64,000 nt of DNA, taken from contig CM057228.1 of the NCBI GenBank assembly GCA_029891385.1, positions 65,478,523 to 65,542,522 on the forward strand. The letters run 5' to 3'. The DNA comes from Erythroxylum novogranatense. Its lineage: Eukaryota > Streptophyta > Magnoliopsida > Malpighiales > Erythroxylaceae. The notes below the pieces were generated by a model. It did not search any database. It was not told the DNA's origin and was given only the letters and a program-made list of their open reading frames with translations. The position numbers and the translations under genes were made by a program. Of this stretch, positions 1-11,640 are shown piece by piece (position 1 is the first letter of the stretch; each line of letters opens with the position of its first letter).

Positions 1-1737
1 GCAAAACTGTTGGGAAATCTTAATTCGAAACTAAAAAGAAAATAGCCCCGAACTGCGAAGTGAAATACTCAAATGAAGTGGAAATTATGGAGGTCCAAGT
101 ACAGATGACTAGGTATTGGCATATGTCGATGTGAATGACAGGAAATCAATTGATAAGAGAAACTTCATAGCAACAAGAAAAGGGAAACTGAAACTGACGT
201 GATGTAGTGTTACCTTTATAAAGGGATTGCAAATACCCTACTTGTGGACTCAATGAAAAAGTTGAATGATGTATGGTAAAGTCAACAAGACCCTAATAGG
301 GAATTATGTGAGGTAAGCAAATGGTAGTGACTATGTTTATAGACGGAATGTGTTTGAAAGTGTTGAACAGTGAAAAGTAAAAAGAACTATATGAATAATT
401 GAGGAATTTGATACTGAGGATAAGCATACCCTTGGAGAGTGGGCAGTGTGTGATGAACTGAGACATTATGTTAAAATGGTATAAGATAAATTGAACTGAC
501 TTTGATAAATGGTATTAGTGTTATGATCGCAATTGTTTAAAGTCTTGGAGACCTTTGATTCCTATAAGGATACATTGTGTTTATTCGAGGAAAAAGATGG
601 GCATAAATGATTACTATACCGACAATGAACAGATAATGCTGCAATGAACAGATCAATTACAGATATTGGGATTTCCAAAGAATGTTAAGTAGATTATGGG
701 TAATTGTGAAGTGTTCTTTGGAAAATTGAAGTTGTAGATCTAGTGATACTGGATAGAAGTAAGAAAGGTTAAGAGTGCAGGAGTTAAAGTAGTGAGTCCT
801 ATGATGAGTCTGAATATGCGAGTGAAATCAGAAAAACAATATTGCATGCTTCAAAGAAGAAGTATGTGTACCCAAAAAAAAGTGATAGAACAAGAAAGTG
901 AACAGTCCAAGCTAGACATTCTAGTAAGTATATGCGAAAAGTGAAATTGAATCACTAGGGGTATAGAACGAAGTGATTATAGATTTAAGTGCGTAGAGGT
1001 TTGAATTTCCTATTCAATAGAAAAAGTGGTTAAGGGTTTGGACTGCAGAGGATTATAACTTCATGATTTAATTTTGACTGAATGATTATAGAACTAATGG
1101 TGAGCACAAGATGGAATTGTACACGCTTGTATTACACGAAAAAAATGCCTAACAAGAGGCAAAGACCAACAGTGAGTCGAGATGCTTGTGATGAGTGAAA
1201 CAAAGGAAAGGGCTTAGGAAAATTACATGGGATAGTTGGAGTGGATCAGGATCGGACTAATGAAAAAGAATTAAATACATATAGAACAGTGAACCGCAGA
1301 CGAGAGAAACTACTTTATTGGAAGTATCATAGTGATAAAGTATACGCAGAATTGGCAAAAAGGGTATCAATGAAGTTATTGGAATAAGTCTGTATAGTGA
1401 GAAAAATGTATTGGATGGATAAAACGTGATGAGTGAACAGGAATTGAGTCATAGCATCGGAACTAAAAGTAGTGGCTACTCTGAAAATGACAAGTGAGAT
1501 AGTTAAGATTGTGAGATCGCCAACTGACAACCTTGTTGAGTCCGTCTACTGTGATGAGTAATAATGAGTTAGCCAAATAAGTGACTGAACAACTGACTGA
1601 GTGTGGTTACTGTGACCTTTCGGAAAATGAATCATTGAGTGGAAAAGTGTATGAGACATGTAGGGTCATTTGATAATGGTCATAGTGAACCGTTGACTGA
1701 GAATTTTGAGGACGAAATTTTTATAAGGAGGGGGAAT
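1..1737 (+). mobile_element. Degraded 3' internal part of a Tekay-type Ty3/gypsy retrotransposon
   Basis: No reading frame of useful length survives here. The assignment rests on the right end: a motif meaning 'EDEIFI' in the + frame, followed by a purine tract and an LTR starting TGTAACATCCC, is the usual 3' end of Tekay/Del chromoviruses. The sequence is rich in short AGTGAATGA-like words and shows no recognisable RT, RNase H or integrase motif. It is either very decayed coding sequence or 3' untranslated sequence. The rest of the element lies left of the window. Confidence 0.5.
1725..1736 (+). other. Polypurine tract of the Tekay-type element
   Basis: AAGGAGGGGGAA lies directly before the LTR. 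It is the expected primer site for plus-strand synthesis and fixes the orientation of the element as +. Confidence 0.7.
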
Positions 1738-4700
1738 TGTAACATCCCACCCCCGACGGGAATGGTAAAATAGTAATTTTGGTTAGGGGTGAGAGTGAAT
1801 AGGACTGTTCATGCATACTAGTATTGGTACACAGTGAATTTTGTGCACATGAAATAACTGTACTTGCATACATGACATTCCCGATTTTTGTGCCTAATGT
1901 CGTTTTACTATGATTAACGTGGTTCTCGTGTTTAAAAAATTATTCTGAGTGCGTCATTGAGTGTTTTATATTTTAAGGGATTTTTAGGAATTTTTCTGAA
2001 ATTTTCCGAAGAAAATTCCCGGACCGAAAAAATTCCAACTGGCTGACTGAGTGAATTTTTCTGTACTGAAAAGTTTTGCCTAATGGCATGGGGATTATTG
2101 CATAGATGATTTTGGGATTAATTAGAGCCATTGATTTGATTAATTGGAGCCATTGGATTGGAGAAAGGATTTATTAAAAATTGATATTTTTGTCTTTTCT
2201 CCATTAAAAAAGCCAAGTGTCCCTATTATTAGTTAGCTTTGTCTTCTTCCATTCATCACCTACGACTTTCTCCTTGGCCTTTTTATAAACAAAGTCACTT
2301 GGAAAGCCAATTATTCTCCTTCATCCGTAGCTTTGTTTCCCCTTCCTTGGTGTGCTCCCCTTCTTCCTCTGTTGGTGATTGTCCTTTCTTCATACAAGAA
2401 GCTTTCTTGTCTACTTGTTTGCTCCCTCTTCCTTCACTTACTAGCTCAAGCCTTGAGTTGACGATGATCTTTGTGATGCTTGTGATAGCCGTGGGTGGGG
2501 ATTGAAATAAAACTTGGTGTGAACTTGAAGATTTGAGGAAATTAGAACTTGCAACTTGTTTGGTGAGTATTAATAATTGTATTTCTTCTTTTGGGTAGTT
2601 AGAAGCATTCATGGAGATCATTTATGCATTTATTTGATCATGATAGTGGTAGGTTTGTATGGGTTTAAGTGTATGCTTGTGTGAGGATGAGTGAATGAAC
2701 ATGGTTTACCTTGATTTTGGCTTGGTTTTGGATTGATTTTTTGGAAGGCTAGATGAATGGAAAATTAAGATAAGTCAATTGTGTATGTGCTGCCAAATTT
2801 TGTTTAATTATGCAAATAAATGTTGTGATGAGTTTGTGGCTGAATTAGAGGTGTAAATGGATGCATATTGATGTAGGTAAAGTGATAGAATGAAAAAGGA
2901 AGAGGTAAGGAGGAAATCTGGAAAATTGATGTTGAACCTATTGCAATGTTTTGATCATAATTAATTGTGTGGTTATGAAAATGAGGTGAGGTTTGTGCCA
3001 AATGAAACTTTGGCTTGTTGGCTACATTTTTGTGTGAAATTGGTGTTGTCTAATTTTAGTCTTAAGAGGGTGAATTTTAGCGTGGAAAGTTACTGCTAAT
3101 GGCTGGAATAAACAGTAACTGAACCACATAACCTAGAGTTTTGATGATTTTTCTAAATTAATTGAGAAGGAATTAGGGAAAATGGTCTTCATAAACATTG
3201 AAGCCTATATTGTTATCTTTCCATTGCCATTGATTTTGTAATTTTTTGATATGTATATTGGGAGATATCCACTGTTAACTATTGACTGATTTTGTACATG
3301 GTGGTGAAACCTAGCCTAAGTGTCAGATTTGTGAGCATTCTGATTGGAAGCAATTTTAGCAATTTCTTTGAATTGAATTAGCTTGAGTGATCTTCTGAAT
3401 AGTTGTAGAGGAAACATTTATCTTGAAAATGGTATATAGCATGTAAATTTTGGAGATCAGATTTGGGAGTTATGAGTTTTCAAAACCTGAACCTGCATAA
3501 AGGTGTTAACTGCTGATCATGGCAGAAACTAGCATAACAGTTTTGAATTGGTTAGAGATGGAATTGGCTCTTAAGCTCTGCATGAAACTTGAAGTATGTG
3601 GTTTTATCTTTCCAATGATATAAGGTAGTGAGTTTTTTGACTTGTGTACAGGGAATTATGCTTGATAGAACATTACTGTCCAGATTGGGTGATTTCTGGG
3701 GCAGCATCATTGATTGAATTATTTGAACTAGTTAACAATTGAATTTGATTTCATATTGTTCATGAAAGTTGTAGATCACATTGTGATCTTTCTGAGCATA
3801 TTTATGGTGCAATTTTTGACTGAAGAGAATGAAAGTTACTGAATTTACAAATACTGTTCTGTTTTAAGAGGTAGTGCATGGGCAGAAGTTTCAATTGGAT
3901 TTTTGATACCCTTCGAGGTAAAAAAATTGCTTGTTGGGGTCTTCATGAAACTTGTAGAGTTTTTCATAATCTTTCCAACAAGGTATAGTTTGTAATTTTC
4001 TGAAACGTGTAGAAAGAGATATGATAGATTGAATTTCGGTTGGAAAATAGGAAAAAGAGAAGGAAATATGGGCAATATATATATATATATATATATTGTT
4101 TTATTTGAATTTTTGGTTTCTTTCGTGAATAACTTTTCCGTCCGACATCCGATTGACCTGATTCTTGAGGCATCGAATTCATAGAATATTTAATTTCATT
4201 TTCTGGGTGATTGAGAATATTTTTGGACGGAAAATTGACGTGAGTCCGGGTAACGGAGTCCTTAACCATTGTTTTATTTAATTGGAGACCTATAGAGGTT
4301 CAAATTGAGCGCCATCAGCGCCATTGAATTTATAATTTTTTTAGACGGATTTTTCTGATGGAAAAAATGGGATTAGGGCCGGGAATCTCATGAACATGCA
4401 TTTTCACCTACATGTGCATCATTAACTAACTCGGATTGGATATTTAGTGATCATTTTGTTCTCTGATTCTTATAGCGACATAACTGGAGTGTCGATCGAC
4501 CGACGTGGCAGAGACTTCCCGGTATTAGCTCGAAAGTGATAGGTGAGTAACCTAGATGGGTTTCTCAATTATTACTTGTCTAATATGGGGATAATGGTGG
4601 GATCAGGAAGTGTTAACGTGACTTGTGTGCCATACTGTATTATGGACTGTTAGTTGAGCATTCTGGACTGTTGAATTGACCTGTTTGCCATTACTGGATT

Positions 4701-5593
4701 TACTGTGATTGATTGTAAATGATGGACTGTGATACTGTTAAGTACTGATAAGTGACTGTTCAATTGGGCTTGTGCATTCATACACAGATGCATAAACTGA
4801 TAAAGGAAAATTGTGTACCGAGTCACCACTGATACTGAAACGAGCCTAGAGCTCGAAATACTAAAATGAGCCTAGAGCTCGAAGGGAGATAATTCTCCCC
4901 AAACGCGTCTACTGATCACTGAATACTGTTTACGCGCTCGGTCACAATATTGTAATGAAACTGGAAAAAGAGTCACATGTGCATTGCATCATTACTGGAT
5001 TGAATACTTGAAATGGTTTTTACTGTATTGTGACTGTATATTACTGTGACTGTAGACCGTAGTATTACTACAACTGCCTTATTACTGTGAATTGATTATG
5101 TGATGCATGAATTGAGAGAACCATCAATGATGGTTCCTCATTGAGTTCGCAAACTCATCCAAAATTGCAATCTATTTTTTCAAGACTTGAAGGGTATCCC
5201 GTTTGACATGGGAGTATGTCTACTATAGGCAAGTGAAGGATAGAGGTCGGGATCAGTTCGTGTCTGCATTAGTGTCTTAGCGAATTAGTTTCCACAATCA
5301 TTGTACGACAATGTATTATATTTATAAGGAGCCATTGTGGTTTTATTGTTTTACACATTGACTGATTGTAAATTATTATTGGATGACTGTAATAACTGGA
5401 AATGATTAATTGTGAACATGGGCTCAAGTTTCTTACTGTTTATGCCGCGTTAATGAATGGGTAAAAAAAAAAGAGAGGAGAAAATGTTATACTGAGTTTT
5501 AATCGATTGATGTAGTACGCCACCCTTGCGGGGCACGAACTCGGATATCACCAACGATATCGGGTTCGAGTCACTCTGGAGTGGGGTGTTTCA
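1738..5593 (+). repeat. Long 3' LTR (3.86 kb), Tekay/Del type
   Basis: It starts TGTAACATCCC after the polypurine tract and ends GGGGTGTTTCA, giving the TG...CA termini of an LTR. No primer-binding site follows, so this is the 3' LTR. A TATA box lies near 2283, a pyrimidine-rich leader follows, and a good 5' splice donor (TTTG/GTGAGT) lies at 2563. An (AT)n run is at about 4076-4096. A 16-bp word, GAGCCTAGAGCTCGAA, occurs twice 26 bp apart at 4842 and 4868. The several short open frames inside it are not coding. Confidence 0.75.
2281..2290 (+). promoter_or_regulatory. LTR TATA box
   Basis: TTTTATAAAC lies 545 bp into the LTR and is followed by a C/T-rich leader and then a splice-donor consensus. 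This matches the layout of the other Tekay-like LTRs in the window. Confidence 0.5.
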
Positions 5594-5689
5594 AAACTCC
5601 CCGTCCTGGTCAACTCCTCGTAGTTTAACTATCTGCTATATTCACATGTACTAGTTTTGATTTCTAACCTGCTTCTATAATTGTGCAGC

Positions 5690-7048
5690 CATAGCAAAGC
5701 TCAAGGATTTCGCCGGGTCCTCCAGTCTCCCTAAATCCAAAAATCAACCAAAGGGCCTAAATCTTCTTCGAAGGTGAAGAAGCAAAGGAAGGAGATAGAG
5801 GTCAGCAAAGACATCGCTCGGTAATTTACGATCTTTGGACGATCTGACATTCTTGGCCCTTTCGCCCACTGAGGACCGACCTGACGAGTTTGCATTATTG
5901 TCGATCCAACCGGTGAGTGAGGACCGAGTGGATCTGGAGGAAGAGATGGAGCCACCGCTTAAAAGAAAAAGACTGCTCGGAATGTTGATCTATCGTCCTG
6001 CCAACTGGACAGAGAAAAGGGGGAAGAGCGAGTGCCCCGAGTAGATAAAGGCAAGAGGAAAGAGCAAGCCTCCAGCGGTGGAAAGTGGGTGTCCACGATC
6101 AGCCTTGATAAGACTACATCGATTAGGGACATCAATGTTGCTCTGCATATTGCCTAGAAGGTTGTTCCTCCTGCGGACGAGAAGTTTTTGGATATGTTGA
6201 ACAACAAGGAGCTAATTTCTAGTCTCGTCCGCGGCTGTGCCAGGGATCTGGCATTCGCCTCTGCGATGCATCAGCGTATCGATCAGCTCGATGAAGTCAA
6301 CCGAACAATAGATCGGGAGGTTCACTATCTTCTTGAGCAAGTTAATGCTTTAAGAGCTGAACTTTCAGAGGCGAAGGAGGAGAAGGACGTTTTACGAGCT
6401 CAACTCTCTTCACTGGAGGAGGAGAAGAGTGTTTTGGAGGAAGAGAAGGGCGTTTTGAGAGCTCAACTCGTTTTGGGGGAGGAGGAGAGGAGTAGAGTGG
6501 TTGCTTCTAGGGGTGAGCTGGAAAGTGAATGTCGAGCGTTGCAACTCCGTAATGAGGGCCTAAGGAGAGAGGTGCTCGATGCCAATTTGAAGGCGAAAAT
6601 GGAGGAGGAGCTTTGTTCGAAAGTCCTTCATGACTGTCATGAGGTAGTGATGGATAAAATGAAGGCCAAGAGAAAACTGCTGGAGCTGCAAGACTCCGTC
6701 AAGGAGCAAAGGGTTGAAGCGATCAAGCGATGGAAAGAGCGATACTTACACGAGGAGTGTCTGGAATTTGCTTGCGACTTGGCACTTTCCATCTTGAGGA
6801 GCTGTGACAGCATTTGCATCCCTGACGGGTCAGATGGTCCTTCATTTGAGGATTATGCCGAGCCGATGCTTCCCTCTGAGCTCGGCCTTTCACTTGAGGA
6901 GGTGAGAGAGACAGCTGAGAGGGAAAGAGAGGTCTTGTCAGATGAGATGTTGGACCTGAGTTCAGATGAGGAAGAGGATGTCTCTCCGTTGTCTTCTCCT
7001 GTCGATCCAGATGCTGGCCCTTCCTCTCCAACCGAGGGGTCAAAATGA
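5690..7048 (+). pseudogene. Antisense ORF (aORF) of the Tat element, coiled-coil C-terminal part
   Basis: This reading frame runs opposite to the Tat gag-pol and lies between integrase and the missing 3' LTR, where Tat elements carry an antisense ORF (often annotated as a gypsy-type putative transposase). The main open stretch is 6158-7048. It has a long Glu/Lys/Leu heptad-like coiled coil at about 6300-6730, with a duplicated KEEKDVLRAQL / EEKGVLRAQL block, then an acidic Ser-rich tail ending at TGA 7046-7048. A TAG at 6155-6157 and a shift into the frame at 5835-6044 break the upstream part. 'tataattgtgcag' before 5691 resembles a 3' splice site. The N-terminal domain expected in this family is not visible. 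The protein's function is unknown. Confidence 0.6.
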
Positions 7049-7260
7049 TTTTTTCCCTTTTCAAGGCTCATCTGGTCGGGCTTGTGACCAGAACAGCAAT
7101 TCAAGGAAATAGAAATTCTTACTTTTATCTTTCGTTGCCTTCTTTATTTGTCGTGTTAAAATTGGATGATCTTTTCAAATACCAGGTAGCGAACGAGTGT
7201 GCTCGATGTGCGTCGATCGGTCGACCGAGACAAGAGAACTTGTCCAAACGATGCTGAGGT

Positions 7261-7729
7261 CGAGCGATCCAAGATTTTGGCTCTTGGCATCGCCTGGTTC
7301 CAAGATCCTGTCTTGGCAACCTAGTCGAGCACTGTAGAGGCCGAGCGATCCAAGATTTTCGCTATTGGCATCGCCTGGTTCCAAGATCCTGTCTTGGCAA
7401 CCTGGCCGAGCGATCCAAGATTTTGTCTCTTGGCATCGCCTGGTTCCAAGATCCTGTCTTGGCAACCTGGCCGAGCTATGTAGAGGCTGAGCGATCCAAG
7501 ATTTTGGCTCTTGGCATCGCCTGGTTCCAAGATCCTGTCTTGGCAACCTGGTCGAGCGATGTAGAGGCCGAGCGATCTAAGATTTTGGCTCTTGGCATCG
7601 CCTGGTTCTAAGATCCTATCTTGGCAACCTGGACGAGCAATGTAGAGGCCAAGCAATCCAAGATTTTGGCTCTTGGCATCGCCTAGTTCCAAGATCCTGT
7701 CTTGGCAACCTGGCCGAGCGATGTAGACG
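7261..7729. repeat. 81-bp tandem repeat array, six units, in the 3' UTR of the Tat element
   Basis: Units start at 7261, 7342, 7407, 7488, 7569 and 7650. Five are about 81 bp; the second is 65 bp because 16 bp are missing. Each unit holds two small inverted repeats, CCAAGA-N7-TCTTGG and CCAAGA-N5-TCTTGG. Since 81 is a multiple of three, several frames stay open through the array, which explains the repeated-peptide ORFs; I do not regard them as genes. Tandem repeats in the 3' UTR are known for Tat elements and can seed satellite DNA. Confidence 0.9.
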
Positions 7730-7941
7730 GAGATCAGTTGGTAGAATTTTCTTCTCTTTCCCAATTTAGTGAGATTTTTCTTGCCAAAAAATTTGAAATC
7801 CCTTTATTGATGATGATAAGGGCGTGGGCTATTAGAAACCTAACTGGCAGGGCCAGAAAAAAGGTATCCACAAGTTGCGTGTACAAGAGCATAAACAATA
7901 ACAAATAAACGAAGAAATAAGTGAACCAAAATAAAGCTTAT

Positions 7942-9150
7942 CTATTGGTAGAACGTCCTCAGGTTTTGAGAATTCCAGGGCCCCGGTAGAATCTTGCCAT
8001 TCGTATTGCGCAGGATGTAAGAGCTGTGCCCGGCTTGTTTGACCACTTGATAGGGTCCTTCCTATGTGTGACCGAGCTTTCCAGGATATTTTCCAGTCGC
8101 CTCGGCCTTTCGCAGAACGTACCCACCGACGTTTATGTCGCTTGGCCTTACCCTTTTATTGTAAAACTTGTTTGCTTTTTGTCTGATGGCTTCTGAATGA
8201 GCAGCTGCCCTATCTCTGTCTTCATTGAGAAGCACCAGTTCTGCCTTGCAAGCTTCATCATTCCTTTCTTCTTCATAACTCGAAATTCGTTGGTTATGCA
8301 GAACTACTTCTACTGGGACTAAGGCCTCTGCCCCGAAAGTCATTCTGAACGGTGTTTCACCAGTGGTCCCGTTTGGGGTCGTTCTGTACGCCCACAACAC
8401 TTCATCTACTTCGTCCACCCAAGTCTTACGTCCATCTAAGCGCTTCTTGAGGGCACTCATTATCTTTTTATTAGTATTCTCCACAAGACCATTGCTTTGG
8501 GGATGAGCTACTGAAGTCAACTGGAGCCTCATCTTCAGTCGTTCACAGAAATCTTTGAACTTGTCGTTATCAAACTGCCGACCATTGTCTGTAACCAAAA
8601 TCATAGGCATCCCAAAACGGCTCAGTATATTTTTGCGTACGAATTTTTCAATTTTCTGCTCAGTGATGGTGGCATCCGCTTCTGCTTCTACCCATTTAGT
8701 GAAGTATTCGACTACCACTATCAAAAACTTCTTCTACCCCAGACCAAGAGGAAAAGGACCTAGTATGTCCATTCCCTATTGAGCAAAAGAAATGGGATGG
8801 CTCACAACTTTCAGCTGCTCGGTCGGCTGGTGAGACAAATTGCTATTCTTCTGGTAGGCCTCGCATCGGTTAACTTTCTCTTGGCAATCCTTCTTCATCG
8901 TCGGCCAATAATACCCCTGTCTGATCAATCTGTGAGCCAACATTCTGTCTCCTAAATGATTTCTGCACATTCCTTCATGAACTTCAGCCATTGCTCGTTC
9001 TGCCTCTTCTTCATTCAAGCAACGTAGTAGCGGCTAATCATAAGAATGCTTGTACAAAATGTCATTGACAACCACATATTCGGCCGCCTTTACCCTTAGT
9101 TTCCTGGCCTCCAAAGCTTCCACCGGCTATGTTCCCTTAAGAAGGTACTG
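7942..9150 (-). pseudogene. Tat integrase (zinc finger, DDE core, C-terminal domain)
   Basis: Reading leftwards: an HHCC-like zinc-binding region at about 8870-8960 (HEGMCRNHLG ... YYWPTMKKDC) whose last Cys is replaced by Tyr (CEAYQ); the catalytic core with D in MDILGPF (about 8770), D in VTDNGRQF (about 8590) and E in NGLVEN (about 8490); and a C-terminal part ending ...LRTFYQ, TAG at 7942-7944. In-frame TAG stops break it at 9127, 9034, 8776, 8734 and 8062. The one at 8062 is followed by in-frame sequence that still matches the family (EGPYQVV), so it is a nonsense mutation, not the true end. The integrase would insert the cDNA; this copy cannot be functional. Confidence 0.85.
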
Positions 9151-9189
9151 CCTGATCGGCTCCATCCAACTTGACCATTCTTCGTCTGC

Positions 9190-10178
9190 TTAAAGGACTT
9201 CAGTAGCCTTCTGGATGCTAGGTTGGTCGAGTCGCTCGACCAAGATGTTGTTCCTAGCATTTTGATCGGAAGCCATCTTGGAAAGTGCGTCTGCCTGAGC
9301 ATTTTGTGTCCGTTCTATCCTACTGACCGAGCATTGCTCAAAATTACTCAACTCCTGTTTTACCAATTCCAGATACTTGATCATGTTGTTCCCCTTGGCC
9401 TCATACTGCTTAGTAACTTGACCAACCACTATTTGGCTATCGCTATACACCTTCAGATACTTTACCCCCATCTCTCTTGCCAACTGGAGGCCGGCTATTA
9501 GAGCTTCGTATTCTGCCTCGTTATTGGATGCTCTAAATTCTAACCCAGAGCCTACTTCACCTTTTCTTCCCGGTGTGGACTGATCAATACCACTCCTGCT
9601 CCGCATCCCTGAGTGTTGGACGACCCATCAACAAATAGGCTCCAGGCAGGGCGTTGCTCACCCTGCGAGTCAGGTTGACTCATTTCTGCAACAAAGTCCG
9701 CCAACACTTGGGCCTTGATCGTCGTCCGTAGTTTATAGTGTATATCGAACTCCCCCAACTCTACTGCCCATTTTATTAACCGCCCGGAGGTTTCGGGATT
9801 TTGGAGGCACTGCCTGAGGGGTTGGTCGGTCCATACCTCGATAGTATGACTCTGGAAGTAGGGCCTTAGTTTTTGTACCGCAGTTATCAAGGAAAGAGCC
9901 AACTTTTCAATGGGTGCATACAACGTTTCTGGTCCGTTCAGCACTTTACTGACATAGTAGATCGGGAATTGTTCACTACCTTTCGATCGAACAAGAACTA
10001 CGCTGATCGCCCCCTCTGTGACTGCCAAATAAAGAATCAGATTCTCCCCCTCAACAGGGTTTTGCAAGATGGGTGGACTGGTCAGATATTGCTTCAAGTG
10101 TTGGAATGCTTTTTTGCACTCATCCAGCCATTGGAATTGGGTCACATCTGCCTTAAAATTTTGAAGAAAGGGAGGCAC
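9190..10178 (-). pseudogene. Tat RNase H plus second RNase H (aRH)
   Basis: The first RNase H (about 9680-10120) has YLAVTEGAISVVLVR, where the usual catalytic Asp of this strand is not evident, and YAPIEKLALSLI. The second begins WSLFVDGSSN at about 9640 and continues with FRASNNEAEYEALIAG, YSDSQIVVGQV and NAQADALSKMA, a complete set of acidic catalytic positions typical of the plant aRH domain. A one-base frameshift between GVVLISP and the FRASNNEAEYEA block (about 9552-9600) separates its two halves. Having both domains in series is diagnostic of the Tat lineage. Confidence 0.88.
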
Positions 10179-11100
10179 TTGTCCCCCTTCCTAGAGACTA
10201 ATTTGCTCAAAGAAACTATCCGCCCAGTCAGTATCTGTACATCCTTCAAGCATCGCGGTGAGGGCATTTGGACAATAGCTTCGATCTTTTTTGGATTAGC
10301 TTCGATCCCCCGCTGAGTAATCATAAATCCCAAGAACTTTCCAGATGCTACACCAAAGACGCACTTTTCAGGATGCAAATTCATTTGGAATTTATTGATG
10401 GTCGGGAAGACTTCTCTAAGGTTTTCCATATGTTCGGCAGTTGTCTTGCTTTTAACCACCATGTCGTCCACATAAGCCTCAACTGTTTTGCCGATCTATC
10501 TCTTAAAAACTTCCATAACGAGCCGCTGGTAAGTAGCCCCTGCATTTTTCAAACCGAACGGCATCACCTGGTAGCAATATGTGCCCTGGTCAGTTATGAA
10601 AGCCGTTTTTTCTTCGTCTTCGAGGCTTATTTTTATTTGATGATAACCAGAGAAGGCATCTAAGAAGCTGAGGAGCTCATGCCCTACCGTGGAGTCTACC
10701 AGTTGGTCAATCTTGGGCAGGGGGAAACTGTCCTTTGGGCATCTTTGTTCAGGTCAGTGAAATCAATGCACATTCTCCACTTTTCGTTTTTCTTCTTCAC
10801 CAATATCACGTTGGCTAGCCATTCTGGGTACTTGAATTCCTGAATGAACCCAGCGTCAAGCAACTTCTCTATTTCTTTCTCGATCACCCCCTGTCGCTCC
10901 TTGCTGTGCCATCGCTTCTTCTGTCTGACCGGCCTAGAATTTTTCTGAATACCCAAGGAATGAGATGTTACCGCTCGAGAGATTTCAGGCATGTTGCTTG
11001 GTACCCACGCAAAGACTGATCGGTTCTCTACCAAGCAACTTGTGATTGCTGCGGCCAACCCTTGTTCGAGTTCGGAGCCCAAATTTGTGAATTTGGATCG
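10142..11100 (-). pseudogene. Tat reverse transcriptase
   Basis: It begins in the RT fingers (EWLANVILVKKKNEKWRMC at about 10780-10830, then IDFTDLNK) and includes the active site EAYVDDMVV at about 10463 and the connection KFLGFMITQRGIEANPKK. A one-base deletion at about 10743 follows DLNK, TAG lies at 10496-10498 just before the YVDD block, and another shift lies near 10150 before KADVTQFQWL. The YVDD residues are intact but the frame is not. Confidence 0.88.
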
Positions 11101-11640
11101 GTCTTCTTCATCCAGTATGACCCGCTGAGTTTCTTCTGTAGGGTTCATCATCTCAGTTTCTTCATCTGCTCTTACATCAAGAGAGCTTGCCAACACTATC
11201 GCTCCCTCAAGGGTTCTTGTTTCTGCCAAGTAGCATTCCCTAGCGATCCTTTGTTGACGCCTGACAATATCTATGCCATGGGGTGTTGGCAACTTCATCG
11301 TCTGATAATAGGTTGAGACGACAGCTCTGAGGGCGTTTTGTGTGGCTCTTCTAATTATTGCATTATAGGCTCCTACAAACTTCACAATTAGGAATTCAAT
11401 ATTCTTCACTACTTGGAATGACTTTTGTCTGAACTTTACGTTCAAGAGGACTCGAGCGAATGGATAGGTTGATGCTTCTGTTACCCCTTTGATTGGTCCT
11501 TCTATCGGCAGTAGTCGTTCCTCCGGAATCTCCATCTACTTAAAAGCATCGTAGTACAATAGGTCGACCGAGCTGTCTGTGTCAATCATTACACGTTTCA
11601 CCTCACAACCGTCCATATTCAAAGTGACCACGGGTGCATC
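11101..11640 (-). pseudogene. Tat aspartic protease and linker to RT
   Basis: The protease motif reads MIDTDSSVDLLYYDAF at about 11545-11590. The usual active-site triplet is DTG; here Gly is replaced by Asp, which should abolish activity. A single TAG at 11536-11538 separates the protease from the downstream frame, which continues in phase (MEIPEERLLPIEGP ... RRATQNALRAVVSTYYQ ... PTPHG ... RIARECY), as in other Tat polyproteins. Confidence 0.8.

Noticed and set aside
7261..7729. CRISPR-like array
   Set aside because: Units are contiguous without unique spacers, and the context is a plant retrotransposon 3' UTR.
7125..7764. Repeated-peptide ORFs across 7125-7764, up to 147 aa
   Set aside because: They arise because the 81-bp unit is a multiple of three; several frames on both strands are open at once and there is no gene context.
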